Shown piece after piece: positions 38,167 to 48,170 of a DNA stretch of 64,000 nucleotides. Position 1 is the first letter of the stretch. Each line of letters opens with the position of its first letter. Source of the DNA: Lachnospiraceae bacterium (GTDB taxonomy: Bacteria; Bacillota; Clostridia; Lachnospirales; Lachnospiraceae). A model generated the notes under the pieces. It searched no databases. It was not told the DNA's origin and was given only the letters and a program-made list of their open reading frames with translations. The stretch lies in the NCBI GenBank assembly GCA_022791975.1, contig JAAWAC010000010.1, positions 1 to 64,000 on the forward strand, written 5' to 3'. Both the position numbers and the translations under genes were made by a program.

Positions 38167-39645
38167 TTATTGTTTGTTACTTCGTATTTTCGACAATTGC
38201 CCTGCTAGCTTCTTTATTTTCTTGTATTTGAATGCCAGTATAAATATAAGCCCCAGGAAAAACACATATCGCAGCCAGTTAAAGCTATAGGTTAATTGAA
38301 TCAAAAATCCTATTGTCAAGAAACAGGCTGTTATCATGAATAGACTATACGGATCACAGGGCTGTTGATTATCCAGATTTTGTTTGCATATTCTCCTCAT
38401 AAACTTATAATGACATAATGCATAAATCATATAACAAAATAAGGTGGTATAACCTGCTGCATAATATCCAAATATTTTAATAAAAATGAAATTTAATACT
38501 ATATTAAGCCCCGCCCCAAAGGAAGTTGCAAGCATAATATACTTCGTTTTTTCAAAGTAAAATTCAAAAGCAGATAAAAAATCATATAAGAACAGAAAAT
38601 ATACGCTCATAGTGATTGGTGGAATAATATTCACTGCTGCATAATATTCTGGTGGTGTAAAAATCATTATAATCTCTGGTGCAAAAACAATCAGTACAAG
38701 ATTTATAACTGCAATGAAACAAATTATCGGAAAAATTAAAGAAGCAATATCTCCAATTTGCTTATCTTTAATCTTTCTATACAGCCAAGGTGTCAAAGTC
38801 TGATTTAAAGCGCTATTAAATAACGTCATAATTTGAGAGATAGAGTAAGCCAGACTATAAATACCTGCCTCTGCTGAACCAATCATTTTGTCGATCATAA
38901 GGCGATCAGAACTACTAAGTATAATAATAGATAAATAATGTGGGATCAATGGCAAATTAAAATGCAGCGCATATATCCAAAAGCGTTTGGATATAAATTG
39001 CTTTCCACGAAAAAGTTGTATAAAAAATAACCCCGTATAAAAAACAATCTCCACTAATACTAAGCTGAGAATTCTTGCTGTAACTTTATCTTGTGCATGC
39101 AATACAAAATAAACACCTATTAACGGTTTAGCAAAAGAAGTAAGAAGTGTTACTATAATCAAACTGCGATATCTTAATTCTACCCGTTGCTCTCCTGCCC
39201 AAAATTGAAATGCTGTGGAAGTCCAGATCATCACAAGCATGGCTAACATCTGAATTGTTGTCAGCGAAAATATGCGATTCCAGAACTCATAAAATCCCAA
39301 ATAAATGCCCGACCATATCAATGTAAGGGTAAAAGTTAATCCCTGCATGGAAGAAATATAGGATATTCTATCATTACTAAATTTAACAAGTCCCTGCATA
39401 TAAACGCCACTGGCAAGATTTAGTGAAACAAAGACTGATACAATATTAAACCAAGAATTAAATACATTGTACTGTCCATATTCCCCTGGCGTCATTAATC
39501 GCGTAAAAACTGGTATAGTTATACTAGAAATACCTTTTTGCAAGAAAGCACAAATCAAAAACCAAAAAGAAGCCTTTATTTGTAAAGGCAATGCAGCATA
39601 TTTATTAAGAATTCCTGATACTGTCTTTGACACACTTTTATCCAT
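38167..39645 (-). CDS. wzx: Wzx-like polysaccharide flippase
   Basis: A 492-residue membrane protein of the MOP exporter superfamily (RfbX/Wzx type), with about 12-14 hydrophobic segments. The N-terminus begins ALPLQIKASFWFLICAFLQKG, and the loop IPVFTRLMTPGEYGQYN is characteristic of Wzx. It carries lipid-linked repeat units across the membrane before polymerisation by Wzy, which is coded five genes upstream. The gene is clearly AT-rich compared with the flanking housekeeping genes. Confidence 0.88.
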   Translation of the reverse strand: MDKSVSKTVSGILNKYAALPLQIKASFWFLICAFLQKGISSITIPVFTRLMTPGEYGQYNVFNSWFNIVSVFVSLNLASGVYMQGLVKFSNDRISYISSMQGLTFTLTLIWSGIYLGFYEFWNRIFSLTTIQMLAMLVMIWTSTAFQFWAGEQRVELRYRSLIIVTLLTSFAKPLIGVYFVLHAQDKVTARILSLVLVEIVFYTGLFFIQLFRGKQFISKRFWIYALHFNLPLIPHYLSIIILSSSDRLMIDKMIGSAEAGIYSLAYSISQIMTLFNSALNQTLTPWLYRKIKDKQIGDIASLIFPIICFIAVINLVLIVFAPEIIMIFTPPEYYAAVNIIPPITMSVYFLFLYDFLSAFEFYFEKTKYIMLATSFGAGLNIVLNFIFIKIFGYYAAGYTTLFCYMIYALCHYKFMRRICKQNLDNQQPCDPYSLFMITACFLTIGFLIQLTYSFNWLRYVFFLGLIFILAFKYKKIKKLAGQLSKIRSNKQ

Positions 39646-39665
39646 TATTTACTCTCATCCCAGGT

Positions 39666-40742
39666 TTAAAATTCTCCTATCATATCTTTACTTGCAAAAT
39701 CAGTCAAAGGTAATTTCACTGGCTGCTTCGTCTTTTGGCTCTTATATATAGCAAGCACAAGCTCTAAAGCATTGCGTCCATCCTGTGCACTTACATAGGG
39801 CATTCTATCATTTTCTATTGCATCAATCATATCTGCAAAAAGACTAGTATGTCCATTTCCATAGACATTACTCGTTTCTTCACGAAGTCTCTGTGTAGAC
39901 TCATCTTCATACTCCATATTTGAAAAATTCCATACATCTATATTATTTGTTGATGTTCCACCAAGTTTTACTGTACCGTTTTCTCCAAAAAGATAAAGCG
40001 TTTCTTCTAAATTTTGGTGATATACATTAACTGTTCCTTCAACTGTTCCAATTGCACCATTTCTAAACTTTACAACTGCCATACCTATATCCTCAGCTTC
40101 CAAATAATCATGAAATTGTTGTTTTGTAACACCATAAACTTCCTCAACTTCATCTCCCATCATCCAGCGAAGAAGATCAATCCCATGAATGCATTGATTC
40201 ATCAATGCTCCTCCATCTGATTCCCATTTACCTCTCCAGGGTGCCTGATCATAATATTCTTTATTCCTGTTCCAACGAACATGGATCGAACCGTGAGAAA
40301 TCAGTCCAAATCTTCCTCCTTCAAGTGCTTTCCTCATCTTCTGAACTGCAATATTAAAGCGGTTCTGATGGCAAGCAGATACTTTTACCCTCTTTTCACC
40401 AGACCGCTTTACAATTTCATCTGCATCCTTTATCGACATTGCAATAGGTTTTTCTATAATAGTATGAATTCCATGGTCGATACAATATAATGCTATTTCT
40501 GCATGAATACCGCTTTCTGTTGCTATACTGACAAGTTGAAGATCTGGATTCTCCTCAATAAGTTTTTTGTAATCTGTATACCTTTTTATACTTTTATCAT
40601 TGTCCAATCCATGCTTTTCAAGCAATATCCGGATTTTCTTTAACTCAATATCACATACAGCCACTATCTCCAAACGATTATTTAACGCAGCCTTAATATG
40701 ATTTACGGCGATGCGACCACACCCAATTAATGCATACTTCAT
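39666..40742 (-). CDS. Gfo/Idh/MocA-family sugar nucleotide dehydrogenase (WlbA/WbpB-like)
   Basis: A 358-residue NAD-dependent oxidoreductase. The Rossmann fold motif is ALIGCGRIAVNHIKAA. The conserved EKPIA (about 96-100) and the catalytic region with QNRFNIAVQKM and HGIDLLRW follow. It is associated with a hexapeptide acyltransferase and a DegT aminotransferase in the adjacent genes. That trio is the WlbA-WlbB-WlbC set that makes UDP-2,3-diacetamido-2,3-dideoxy-uronate sugars. The substrate is inferred from this grouping. Confidence 0.85.
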   Translation of the reverse strand: MKYALIGCGRIAVNHIKAALNNRLEIVAVCDIELKKIRILLEKHGLDNDKSIKRYTDYKKLIEENPDLQLVSIATESGIHAEIALYCIDHGIHTIIEKPIAMSIKDADEIVKRSGEKRVKVSACHQNRFNIAVQKMRKALEGGRFGLISHGSIHVRWNRNKEYYDQAPWRGKWESDGGALMNQCIHGIDLLRWMMGDEVEEVYGVTKQQFHDYLEAEDIGMAVVKFRNGAIGTVEGTVNVYHQNLEETLYLFGENGTVKLGGTSTNNIDVWNFSNMEYEDESTQRLREETSNVYGNGHTSLFADMIDAIENDRMPYVSAQDGRNALELVLAIYKSQKTKQPVKLPLTDFASKDMIGEF

Positions 40743-40797
40743 AATATTTTTAATTAACCTCTCATTCTACGTATTATTTTTGATAAATTTAAGAAGT

Positions 40798-41370
40798 TTA
40801 TCTCAAACTTTTACTCACTAATATCTCATCCTTCATCTCATACTCTTTATTACATTCTGTACACTTCATATTCGGATCTAAATTGCATCCGCACTCACAA
40901 ACATATCCCTTGATTTGTGCTGGATTTCCCATAACAAGTGCATAATCAGGAACATCTTTCGTAACAACAGAACCAGCGCCTACCATGGCATATTTTCCTA
41001 TGATATTTCCACAGACAATTGTTGCATTTGCCCCGATTGATGCCCCTTTTTTTATAAGAGTATCTTGAAATTCATTCTTCCTACTTATAAAACTTCTGGG
41101 ATTAATAACATTGGTAAATACACAATTTGGCCCAAGAAAAACGTCATCTTCACAAATTACGCCTGTATATAATGAAATATTATTTTTTACTTTTACTCTA
41201 TTCCCAAGTTGTACCCCATTTTCTACAAAAACATTAGCACCAAAGCTACAATGTTCCCCAATTATTACATCATCTTGAATAATACAATACTGCCATATAG
41301 ATGTCCCTTGTCCTATTGAAGCTTTTTCACCAAGGATTGCCGTGCAATGTATCTTTACATTTTTGCGCAT
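40798..41370 (-). CDS. left-handed beta-helix acyltransferase (WlbB-like) with zinc-ribbon tail
   Basis: A 190-residue transferase: about eight hexapeptide turns (LGEKASIGQGTSIW, IIGEHCSFGANVFV, IGANATIVCGNIIG) then VMGNPAQIKG. It would N-acetylate the 3-amino group of a UDP-sugar. Unusually, the C-terminus adds CECGCNLDP and KCTECNKEYEM, four Cys in a zinc-ribbon spacing. The ATG follows AAAGGAGGCAGAG. Confidence 0.87.
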   Translation of the reverse strand: MRKNVKIHCTAILGEKASIGQGTSIWQYCIIQDDVIIGEHCSFGANVFVENGVQLGNRVKVKNNISLYTGVICEDDVFLGPNCVFTNVINPRSFISRKNEFQDTLIKKGASIGANATIVCGNIIGKYAMVGAGSVVTKDVPDYALVMGNPAQIKGYVCECGCNLDPNMKCTECNKEYEMKDEILVSKSLR

Positions 41371-41383
41371 CTCTGCCTCCTTT

Positions 41384-42568
41384 CTAGTCTATATCTGGAT
41401 TCCATTCATTAATAGCCTCTATTACATTATCTATTTCTTCTTGTCTAAGCTCTGGAAACATTGGTATAACAAAACTATGTTCAGATAAATACTCAGAATT
41501 TGGCATATCGCCTTTTTTATAACCTAGTTGTTCAAAAGCTTTCTGTAAATGCAGAGGCATCGGAAAATATACTCCAGTCATAATTCCTTTTTCCTCTAGA
41601 TATTTTCTCAGAGAATCCCTCTTCTCTGTAGTCATTACATATACATAATAAATAGGCTGATTATATTCGGCAATGTACGGTTTAACAACTATAGGATTAG
41701 AAATTTTTTCATTATACTGTTTTGCTATTTCTCTTCTTTTGCTATTCCATTTATCTAAGTATGCTAGTTTAACTCTAAGAATCGCGGCTTGTAATGCATC
41801 AAGCCGCGAATTCCATCCAATTACAAAATTATAATACTTAGGCAAATTTCCTTTAAAGTCTACATCATCCTCTGATGTTTTTATCCCATTTTGCTGCTCA
41901 TATGTGAATAATCCATTCAATCCGCTTCCATGTACCCTAAGAGCCAGACATTGTCTATATATATCTTCATGATCTGTAATAATCATTCCCCCATCACCAG
42001 CTGCTCCCAAATTCTTTGTCGGGAAAAAGGATATACATCCCACATCTCCTATGCTGCCAGCCTTTTTCCCCTTATATAATGTTCCTGTCCCTTGCGCTGT
42101 ATCTTCAATGACCTTTAGCTTATATCGATTTGCTATTACATTAATGGCATCCATGTCTGCGCATTGACCATAAAGATGTATTGGAATAATTGCTTTTGTT
42201 TTTTCTGTTATTTTCTCTTCAATCTTCCCCACATCTAATAAATAAGTATCTTGTGTACAATCAACAAATACTGGAATTGCTCCCAATGCTGCAATGGATT
42301 CTGCAGTAGAAAAAAAACTCATAGCACATGTAATAACCTCATCACCTGGTTTGACTCCACACGCCTTCAATGCTATTACTAGTGCATCTGTTCCATTTGC
42401 CACACCAATCGCATATTTTGTACCGCAATATTCTGCAAATGCCCTCTCAAAGTTTTCTACTGTTTTTCCAAGAATGTACTGGCCAGAATGAAGCACTTCC
42501 AATGCTGCCTGATCAAGCTCTTCCTTTAAAGACTCATATTGTCTTAAAACATTCATTACTGGTATCAT
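41384..42568 (-). CDS. DegT/DnrJ/EryC1 aminotransferase (WlbC/WbpE-like)
   Basis: A 394-residue PLP-dependent transaminase: YCGTKYAIGVANGTDALV, IIPIHLYGQCADMDAI, IEDTAQGTG and CISFFPTKNLGAAGDGGMI, where the Lys is the Schiff-base residue. It is expected to aminate C3 of the oxidised sugar made by the WlbA-like enzyme. The WlbB-like acetyltransferase lies 13 bp downstream. It overlaps the polymerase gene by 35 bp. Confidence 0.9.
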   Translation of the reverse strand: MIPVMNVLRQYESLKEELDQAALEVLHSGQYILGKTVENFERAFAEYCGTKYAIGVANGTDALVIALKACGVKPGDEVITCAMSFFSTAESIAALGAIPVFVDCTQDTYLLDVGKIEEKITEKTKAIIPIHLYGQCADMDAINVIANRYKLKVIEDTAQGTGTLYKGKKAGSIGDVGCISFFPTKNLGAAGDGGMIITDHEDIYRQCLALRVHGSGLNGLFTYEQQNGIKTSEDDVDFKGNLPKYYNFVIGWNSRLDALQAAILRVKLAYLDKWNSKRREIAKQYNEKISNPIVVKPYIAEYNQPIYYVYVMTTEKRDSLRKYLEEKGIMTGVYFPMPLHLQKAFEQLGYKKGDMPNSEYLSEHSFVIPMFPELRQEEIDNVIEAINEWNPDID

Positions 42569-43925
42569 GAATTCTTTCTCCTTTTACATAATATCGTAGC
42601 TGTAAATCTCTAGGTTCTTCTATCTCTTCCTTTCTTTTATTAAAATCCATGCCATATTCCAGATAAATTTCCATAATAAAAATACAAATAACAAGAACAG
42701 ATGCTTGACCATAGCCAAAACAATTTAATTTAACCATATAGACAAGAATCATAGCCCCTATAGCATATGGCAAATTTGCTATACTTCCTTTTGCTTTTTT
42801 CCCCCATTTTCTTATAGGATAAGCATAAAAAAAGAATATAAATGCAGAACCAATGATCCCATATTGCCAAAGATTTAATATATATCCCACATCTGTTCCC
42901 TTTGATATCATTACCATAGGCGTTGCTCCTGTACCTATGAGATTTCCCAGTAAGGTGTCAGGAAAGAATATAAAATTATTAATAAGAGTATCAAAGTATC
43001 CTATCCTTTGTCCTCTAAAAATCCCTATAATTTCTTCAAGGCCAGTAGAAATCCAAACTGCACTCTCTGAACTTCCTGTTAGTACAGACTGTATCAAATA
43101 GCCAGTTAAGATAGCCCCCACCACAATTATAATTACTTTTCCTAAGATCTCACTTGTATCTATCCTTTTGTTATAAATAAAAACGACAAATACACCTGCT
43201 GCAAGAAATCCAATACTTGATCTGGCGTTAATAAAAGCTACAAATGCAATCATGGCAGCATACAAATAATACTTTTTCTTTCCCTTGATAGCACAAACTA
43301 ACGCAATAATCGCCAGTATGGACATAGTAATACCAAATCCATCATATAATTGATTTGCAAAGCCAAAGTTTCTATGTGTTTGCATGGCATAATGTGCTAT
43401 CTTTTCTGAATTTGAATTAGATGCCATAAGAAAATTGAAAAAAAACTTAATAGGCGGAAATATAAAACAAGCAATCCCCATAATTGCCTGCCATAGCCCT
43501 GCTATCACATAACTATTTAATATCTCTGTCTCTGAAAGCTTAAGCTGTATTCCCATGATTGTCATATAAATTCCAATAATAAACAAACATCCCATTTGCC
43601 CTGCTGAACTAATATAGTAAATTAGTATGCTCCACATGTGATCACTATATATAAGCATATTAACAGCCATTGCCAACATGTAATAAGCATAAAAGAACAG
43701 GATTATTTTTATCCAGTTAAAAATAATCCTGTTAAAAAAAATTTTTTCAAACAAACAATTTTTTATAATACATGTTCCAAATGCAATTATAAGAAAGAGT
43801 TTTGTAAAGCTTATATCTTTTATAATCGGTGGATTAAAAATAATTAAAAATATAATGATACTAAACACTAATAAATTTCTTTTTTGTTTTAAATGCTTTT
43901 GTTTTATAGCCCTTAACTTTACCAT
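42534..43925 (-). CDS. wzy: O-antigen polymerase (Wzy-like) membrane protein
   Basis: A 463-residue protein with about 11 hydrophobic segments and a large central extracytoplasmic loop around residues 270-340 (FRGQRIGYFDTLINNF). This is the topology of Wzy polymerases and WaaL-type proteins. Sequence similarity in this class is too weak for a firm assignment, but a Wzx/Wzy-type locus needs one and no other candidate is present. The gene is very AT-rich. Confidence 0.75.
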   Translation of the reverse strand: MVKLRAIKQKHLKQKRNLLVFSIIIFLIIFNPPIIKDISFTKLFLIIAFGTCIIKNCLFEKIFFNRIIFNWIKIILFFYAYYMLAMAVNMLIYSDHMWSILIYYISSAGQMGCLFIIGIYMTIMGIQLKLSETEILNSYVIAGLWQAIMGIACFIFPPIKFFFNFLMASNSNSEKIAHYAMQTHRNFGFANQLYDGFGITMSILAIIALVCAIKGKKKYYLYAAMIAFVAFINARSSIGFLAAGVFVVFIYNKRIDTSEILGKVIIIVVGAILTGYLIQSVLTGSSESAVWISTGLEEIIGIFRGQRIGYFDTLINNFIFFPDTLLGNLIGTGATPMVMISKGTDVGYILNLWQYGIIGSAFIFFFYAYPIRKWGKKAKGSIANLPYAIGAMILVYMVKLNCFGYGQASVLVICIFIMEIYLEYGMDFNKRKEEIEEPRDLQLRYYVKGERIHDTSNECFKTI

Positions 43926-43934
43926 ACCAAAATC

Positions 43935-45020
43935 CTATTCTTTTTTGAGTATATTAGTGGATTCTTCAAGCACTCTGGAAAAGGTATTTTTTACATCCAC
44001 TAAGTCAAATGCCAACTTTCTAATACTGCCTGTAATTTCTTCCTTGCTCTCATCCACTAATAATCCATCATAAAAATCAATTACTCTTTTTATGTCAATT
44101 TCAGAATTATCATTTGAAAAATAAATTGCATATTTAAAATCAATCTCATCCAAAGCATCTACAATACAACCGCAAATTAAAGGAATTCCTTTCGCAAGAA
44201 ATTCCCGACTTTTCAAATCACTTACTACATTAATATTTGTTTTATAGCGTCCTAATGAACAACATCCAATATCTGTCTGATTATAAATATCATTTAATTC
44301 TTCATCATATAGTGCTCCATAAAATATTACATGATTTTTTAAATTTAAACGTTCTGTTAAATTTTTATAATTTTCCAGCTCGATTCCATCACCAACCATG
44401 TGTACTTGTATATTGCGCTTGCCCCCTGATGTATAGTATTTATATATACCTTTAATCAATCTTTCATACCCATGCCATGCAGAGAATCTAGCAATACAAG
44501 AAATATTAATAGCATCTGATTCAGAATTTACTACTCGCGGGGTGATATCGCTTACTTGTATACCATTTTTCATACATATAGTTCTAATCCCCCATAATTC
44601 TTTCTCTGTATGTCCTGCCACTAAAATTATTCTGTCAATGAACTTACTTATTTTCAAACGGAAAAAGTGGTCAATCAAAAGTGTTATTTTCCCATAAATA
44701 GTATGAAACCCTTCTTCATCATAAGGAAACGTAGGAATTTCCATAAACACAACAATATTGGGATTATCACGTTTCAGACATTTAAAGAAATTATAAAAAC
44801 GCCAATCAATTGTTGTACACTTTCTAAAATAAATAAAATTAACATTCGAATAGGATTTATCATAATTCCAAAAACTTCCTCTTCTCCTTTTTAAGATCTC
44901 CGGCCGGATATCTATACCTTTCATTTGGAAGCAATTCAATTGGGCCAAAATCTTCTTATCAATTCCAGTAGGCTTACTAAAATTTATATTTCCATAAACA
45001 AAGTATAATCCTTTCACCAT
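43935..45020 (-). CDS. glycosyltransferase, GT4-like
   Basis: A 361-residue GT-B-type enzyme. The N-terminus (GLYFVYGNINFSKPTGIDKK) resembles donor-domain starts of family 1/4 transferases. The second half has HMVGDGIELENYKNL and a C-terminal region LAKGIPLICGCIV. The usual ExxxE retaining motif is only loosely recognisable, so the exact family is uncertain. Stop and start with the next gene overlap by 7 bp. Confidence 0.78.
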   Translation of the reverse strand: MVKGLYFVYGNINFSKPTGIDKKILAQLNCFQMKGIDIRPEILKRRRGSFWNYDKSYSNVNFIYFRKCTTIDWRFYNFFKCLKRDNPNIVVFMEIPTFPYDEEGFHTIYGKITLLIDHFFRLKISKFIDRIILVAGHTEKELWGIRTICMKNGIQVSDITPRVVNSESDAINISCIARFSAWHGYERLIKGIYKYYTSGGKRNIQVHMVGDGIELENYKNLTERLNLKNHVIFYGALYDEELNDIYNQTDIGCCSLGRYKTNINVVSDLKSREFLAKGIPLICGCIVDALDEIDFKYAIYFSNDNSEIDIKRVIDFYDGLLVDESKEEITGSIRKLAFDLVDVKNTFSRVLEESTNILKKE

Positions 45021-45880
45021 ACTGTTAGTTCTCCCATTTTATCTCTTAAAGCATCTTGAAATCCTTTTTTTACATATCGAAGTACTTCAATTTTATTTTT
45101 TTCAAAGCCTAATCCCTTCATTATTATATATAATACCTTCAGATATTCCTTTGGTACGTTCAATCTTTCTCTATATTTTTTAATAAAATATAAATTATTT
45201 CTTGTCATATAGTAGTAACGCCAAGGATTATGATAGGTATATCTGATAACAACTCCCAAAATTGTCTTTTCTCGTGCATCCCCCAGTTGATGCTTTAATA
45301 CTACACTGTTAACTCTAATAATTTTATAGCCTGCTATCTTAAGTTTTTCACAAAAATCGTTATCTACAAAGTCAATAAAATACTCCTCTGAGAATCCACC
45401 TACCTTTTTCCACGCAGATACTCTTGTCAAACTTCCGCTCGTCATACAAGCTTTAACTTCTTCCAATGTTTCCTTTGGGTCACTTTTCCAGCTTTTCCAC
45501 CCTTCATATTGAATTTTTGGACATAAAATCCCATATCTTGAATTTTCTAGATGATGAAGCATACCCCTTATCAGATCTGATGGACAAACGGAATCTTGAT
45601 CAAGTGTCAGAGCCCACTCATACCCCTTCTTTTGCAAATAACGAACTCCCTCATTCAAAGCTCTGGCAATGCCACAATTAGATACCATCTTTATCAAAAA
45701 CACATTTTCTAGATTCTGAATATATCTCTCTATCTCAACCAGATTATCAGAAGCATTATCTACAACTATTATTTCATTTACTTGTGCTATAATAGCGTTT
45801 ATATTTTCTTGAAGTCTAGACATTTCTGGGTTAAATGCTATAATAACGGCACCTATAGACACAGACTCATTGTGTTTCAT
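45014..45880 (-). CDS. glycosyltransferase family 2 (rhamnosyltransferase-like)
   Basis: A 288-residue GT-A enzyme. It begins IGAVIIAFNPEMSRLQENI and shows IIVVDNASDN, SNCGIARALNEGV, WALTLDQDSVCP (the DxD-type metal site) and FIDFVDNDFCEKL. These match the rhamnosyltransferase branch of GT2. The acceptor and donor are not predictable. It overlaps both neighbours by a few bases. Confidence 0.86.
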   Translation of the reverse strand: MKHNESVSIGAVIIAFNPEMSRLQENINAIIAQVNEIIVVDNASDNLVEIERYIQNLENVFLIKMVSNCGIARALNEGVRYLQKKGYEWALTLDQDSVCPSDLIRGMLHHLENSRYGILCPKIQYEGWKSWKSDPKETLEEVKACMTSGSLTRVSAWKKVGGFSEEYFIDFVDNDFCEKLKIAGYKIIRVNSVVLKHQLGDAREKTILGVVIRYTYHNPWRYYYMTRNNLYFIKKYRERLNVPKEYLKVLYIIMKGLGFEKNKIEVLRYVKKGFQDALRDKMGELTVW

Positions 45881-46877
45881 TCCTGCTCCTCAACAATACC
45901 CTTTTAGGTATCTTCAAGATATTTAATGTAACATTTTTTCCAAAAACCATCAGCATTATATAATATATTCGCGATATAGCATTTATTCTCACATTCAAAG
46001 AGTTCATCTTGCTCCAATATCTTTTTAATGTTTTTTTTCCATTCGCTTCAGCATTTGACATTCCAACAATACTCCGCAGGTTATACTCTTTTTCAAACTC
46101 TCCGAATATATTCATATGATAATCTTCATCGAATTTTTTTATAACAAATATCAGTCCTTTATGAAATTCCAAATTTGAAAAAACAGATGTACGATCAGCT
46201 AATAATTTATTCTTTTCAGATGAGTCTGAATGCCCATATGCATTTTCTCCATCACCCATAGCACAAACAGTAGGTTTACTCATGTAATACCCACCAAATT
46301 TACTTATACAATACAAAAACATATATACTTGAAAATAATTCTTATTTAAAAATGGTTCTGCGTCTAATCCAACGACCAAATCTCTCCTAAATACAAGACC
46401 TGAAAACAAAATACTATCATATACATGTTTAGCAACATATCGTAAATTATTATTGATAACATAACTTTTATTATATGCACGCCTCATTTCCTTGCTTATC
46501 GCCAGATAGAAGGGCGCATATACCATAGCATGTTTTTCCTTTTCCAAAATACAAATCGTTTTATCTATTGCATAAGGATATAAAACATCATCGTCACTCA
46601 TATAAAATACATATTGTCCTTCTGCCAAATTAATAATTTTCTTTAAATTTCGATCATAACCAAGATTATATTGGTTACTATTAAAGCGTACCTGAAATTC
46701 TGTTTTATTTGCAAACTCGGAAACCAACATTTCTATTTCATTTCGCAATGGTGATTTATCTTCGCTTACAAGAATTTCTATTTTTTCTGGGAATTTCGTT
46801 TCTATACTTTCTAGACATCTTTTTAATTCCTTTGTCCTATTGTATGAAGTTATTCCTATAGTCAACAATTTTTCCAT
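45867..46877 (-). CDS. glycosyltransferase family 2
   Basis: A 336-residue GT-A enzyme: LTIGITSYNRTKELKRCLES, ILVSEDKSP, YNLGYDRNLKKII and YVFYMSDDDVLYP (DDD metal site). The C-terminal third contains basic, membrane-proximal helices. It overlaps the upstream GT4 gene by 16 bp and the downstream GT2 gene by 14 bp. Confidence 0.86.
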   Translation of the reverse strand: MEKLLTIGITSYNRTKELKRCLESIETKFPEKIEILVSEDKSPLRNEIEMLVSEFANKTEFQVRFNSNQYNLGYDRNLKKIINLAEGQYVFYMSDDDVLYPYAIDKTICILEKEKHAMVYAPFYLAISKEMRRAYNKSYVINNNLRYVAKHVYDSILFSGLVFRRDLVVGLDAEPFLNKNYFQVYMFLYCISKFGGYYMSKPTVCAMGDGENAYGHSDSSEKNKLLADRTSVFSNLEFHKGLIFVIKKFDEDYHMNIFGEFEKEYNLRSIVGMSNAEANGKKTLKRYWSKMNSLNVRINAISRIYYIMLMVFGKNVTLNILKIPKRVLLRSRNETQ

Positions 46878-48118
46878 AGAGTTTCCTCACTATCTTCTTT
46901 TCTTACACTGTTATATGAATTTACAATCACTTCATAGGCATGCCCTGTAGTATAATTCTCCATCATATATTTTTTTCCGAGCTCACCTTTCTGTGAAATT
47001 ATTTGTATTTGGTTGCCAATCTGTTCTAACAATTTCATATAATTTTCTACACGATTACTCTCACACCACCAGCCAAACTTATACTTTATAATTATTTCAC
47101 TTAAATCGGTATTTTTGTCCGTGGCTGCAATCACTGGCATTCCATAATTCAAATAATCTAATAATCTAGATGGAAAATTAGGAATTGTAAAATTATAGTC
47201 TAAAAATATCATACCTATATCACATGCCCTTAATAATTCCACATACTTTATATAAGGTAATGTCCCTATAACCGTTACATTTTCAGCCCCTTTTTCTTTA
47301 TATGCTTGAATTTTATAAAAATCTGTACCTGCACCGCACATAACAAAATGAGCAAATGAATAACGTTTACTTTCTTTTAAAATACGAAGAATATAATCTA
47401 CATTTTGTGGCTTTCCAAAATTTCCTCCATATATAAAAATCAACTTATTTTGTGGAATATGAAATTTTCTTCTAATTTTCTTTTTATCCACAGCTTGTAT
47501 ATCTACATTATCTATTGTATTGGGACATATCTCCAGCTTATCCTGTGATACCTCTAAATTATGCTTTTTTATGTATTCCAAATTAGCCATAGACATGCAT
47601 CCTATTTTATCAGAAACAACATATAACTGCTTTTCTTTTTTTCTAAAATGTCTATATAAAACTCCTTTTATGCCATTTTTGCTTAACATTCCCATGTCTA
47701 CTGCATTTTGAGGAAAAATATCCTTTAACAATAAATATGTCTTTGCTCCATCTCGTTTTTTAACATATGCAACAGCTCTTCCAAAAGTAATAGGAGGCGT
47801 CGTATAGAGAACTAAATCAAACTTTATCTTACCAAACCATCTTTTTATCGCCCTTATATAAGTGGATTCAATCGTTATCGTGCTTATTCCTTTTTCAATT
47901 ACATTTGTTTTTTGTATATTGCCTATTTTAAGCTTTAAAATTGTGCTGTCTTTCTCTTTTACAATATGGGTTCCCTGTTTCATTCTTTTTTCAACAGGTG
48001 ATATGGTATATATCCTATGCCCATGATTTACAAATTCCCGAAGTAAATCAGTATAGATGTTATGTTCAGTTATCGTACTAAAATCTAATAATGTTAAAAA
48101 AAGCACATTCATAAACAA
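46862..48118 (-). CDS. glycosyltransferase family 4 (WbuB-like)
   Basis: A 418-residue GT-B transferase. The N-terminus has FVNHGHRIYTISP, and the middle DIFPQNAVDMGM segment is typical of WbuB/N-acetylfucosamine transferases. The C-terminal half carries FIYGGNFGKPQNVDYIL and FPSRLLDYLNYGMPVIA. WbuB proteins add FucNAc to undecaprenyl-PP-GlcNAc, which would match the CapEFG pathway coded downstream. This link is inference. Confidence 0.85.
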   Translation of the reverse strand: MFMNVLFLTLLDFSTITEHNIYTDLLREFVNHGHRIYTISPVEKRMKQGTHIVKEKDSTILKLKIGNIQKTNVIEKGISTITIESTYIRAIKRWFGKIKFDLVLYTTPPITFGRAVAYVKKRDGAKTYLLLKDIFPQNAVDMGMLSKNGIKGVLYRHFRKKEKQLYVVSDKIGCMSMANLEYIKKHNLEVSQDKLEICPNTIDNVDIQAVDKKKIRRKFHIPQNKLIFIYGGNFGKPQNVDYILRILKESKRYSFAHFVMCGAGTDFYKIQAYKEKGAENVTVIGTLPYIKYVELLRACDIGMIFLDYNFTIPNFPSRLLDYLNYGMPVIAATDKNTDLSEIIIKYKFGWWCESNRVENYMKLLEQIGNQIQIISQKGELGKKYMMENYTTGHAYEVIVNSYNSVRKEDSEETLWKNC

Positions 48119-48170
48119 ATCCTTTTTTATCTCGCAGACTATTCATTAGCAAACAGATTGGGACTATTAT

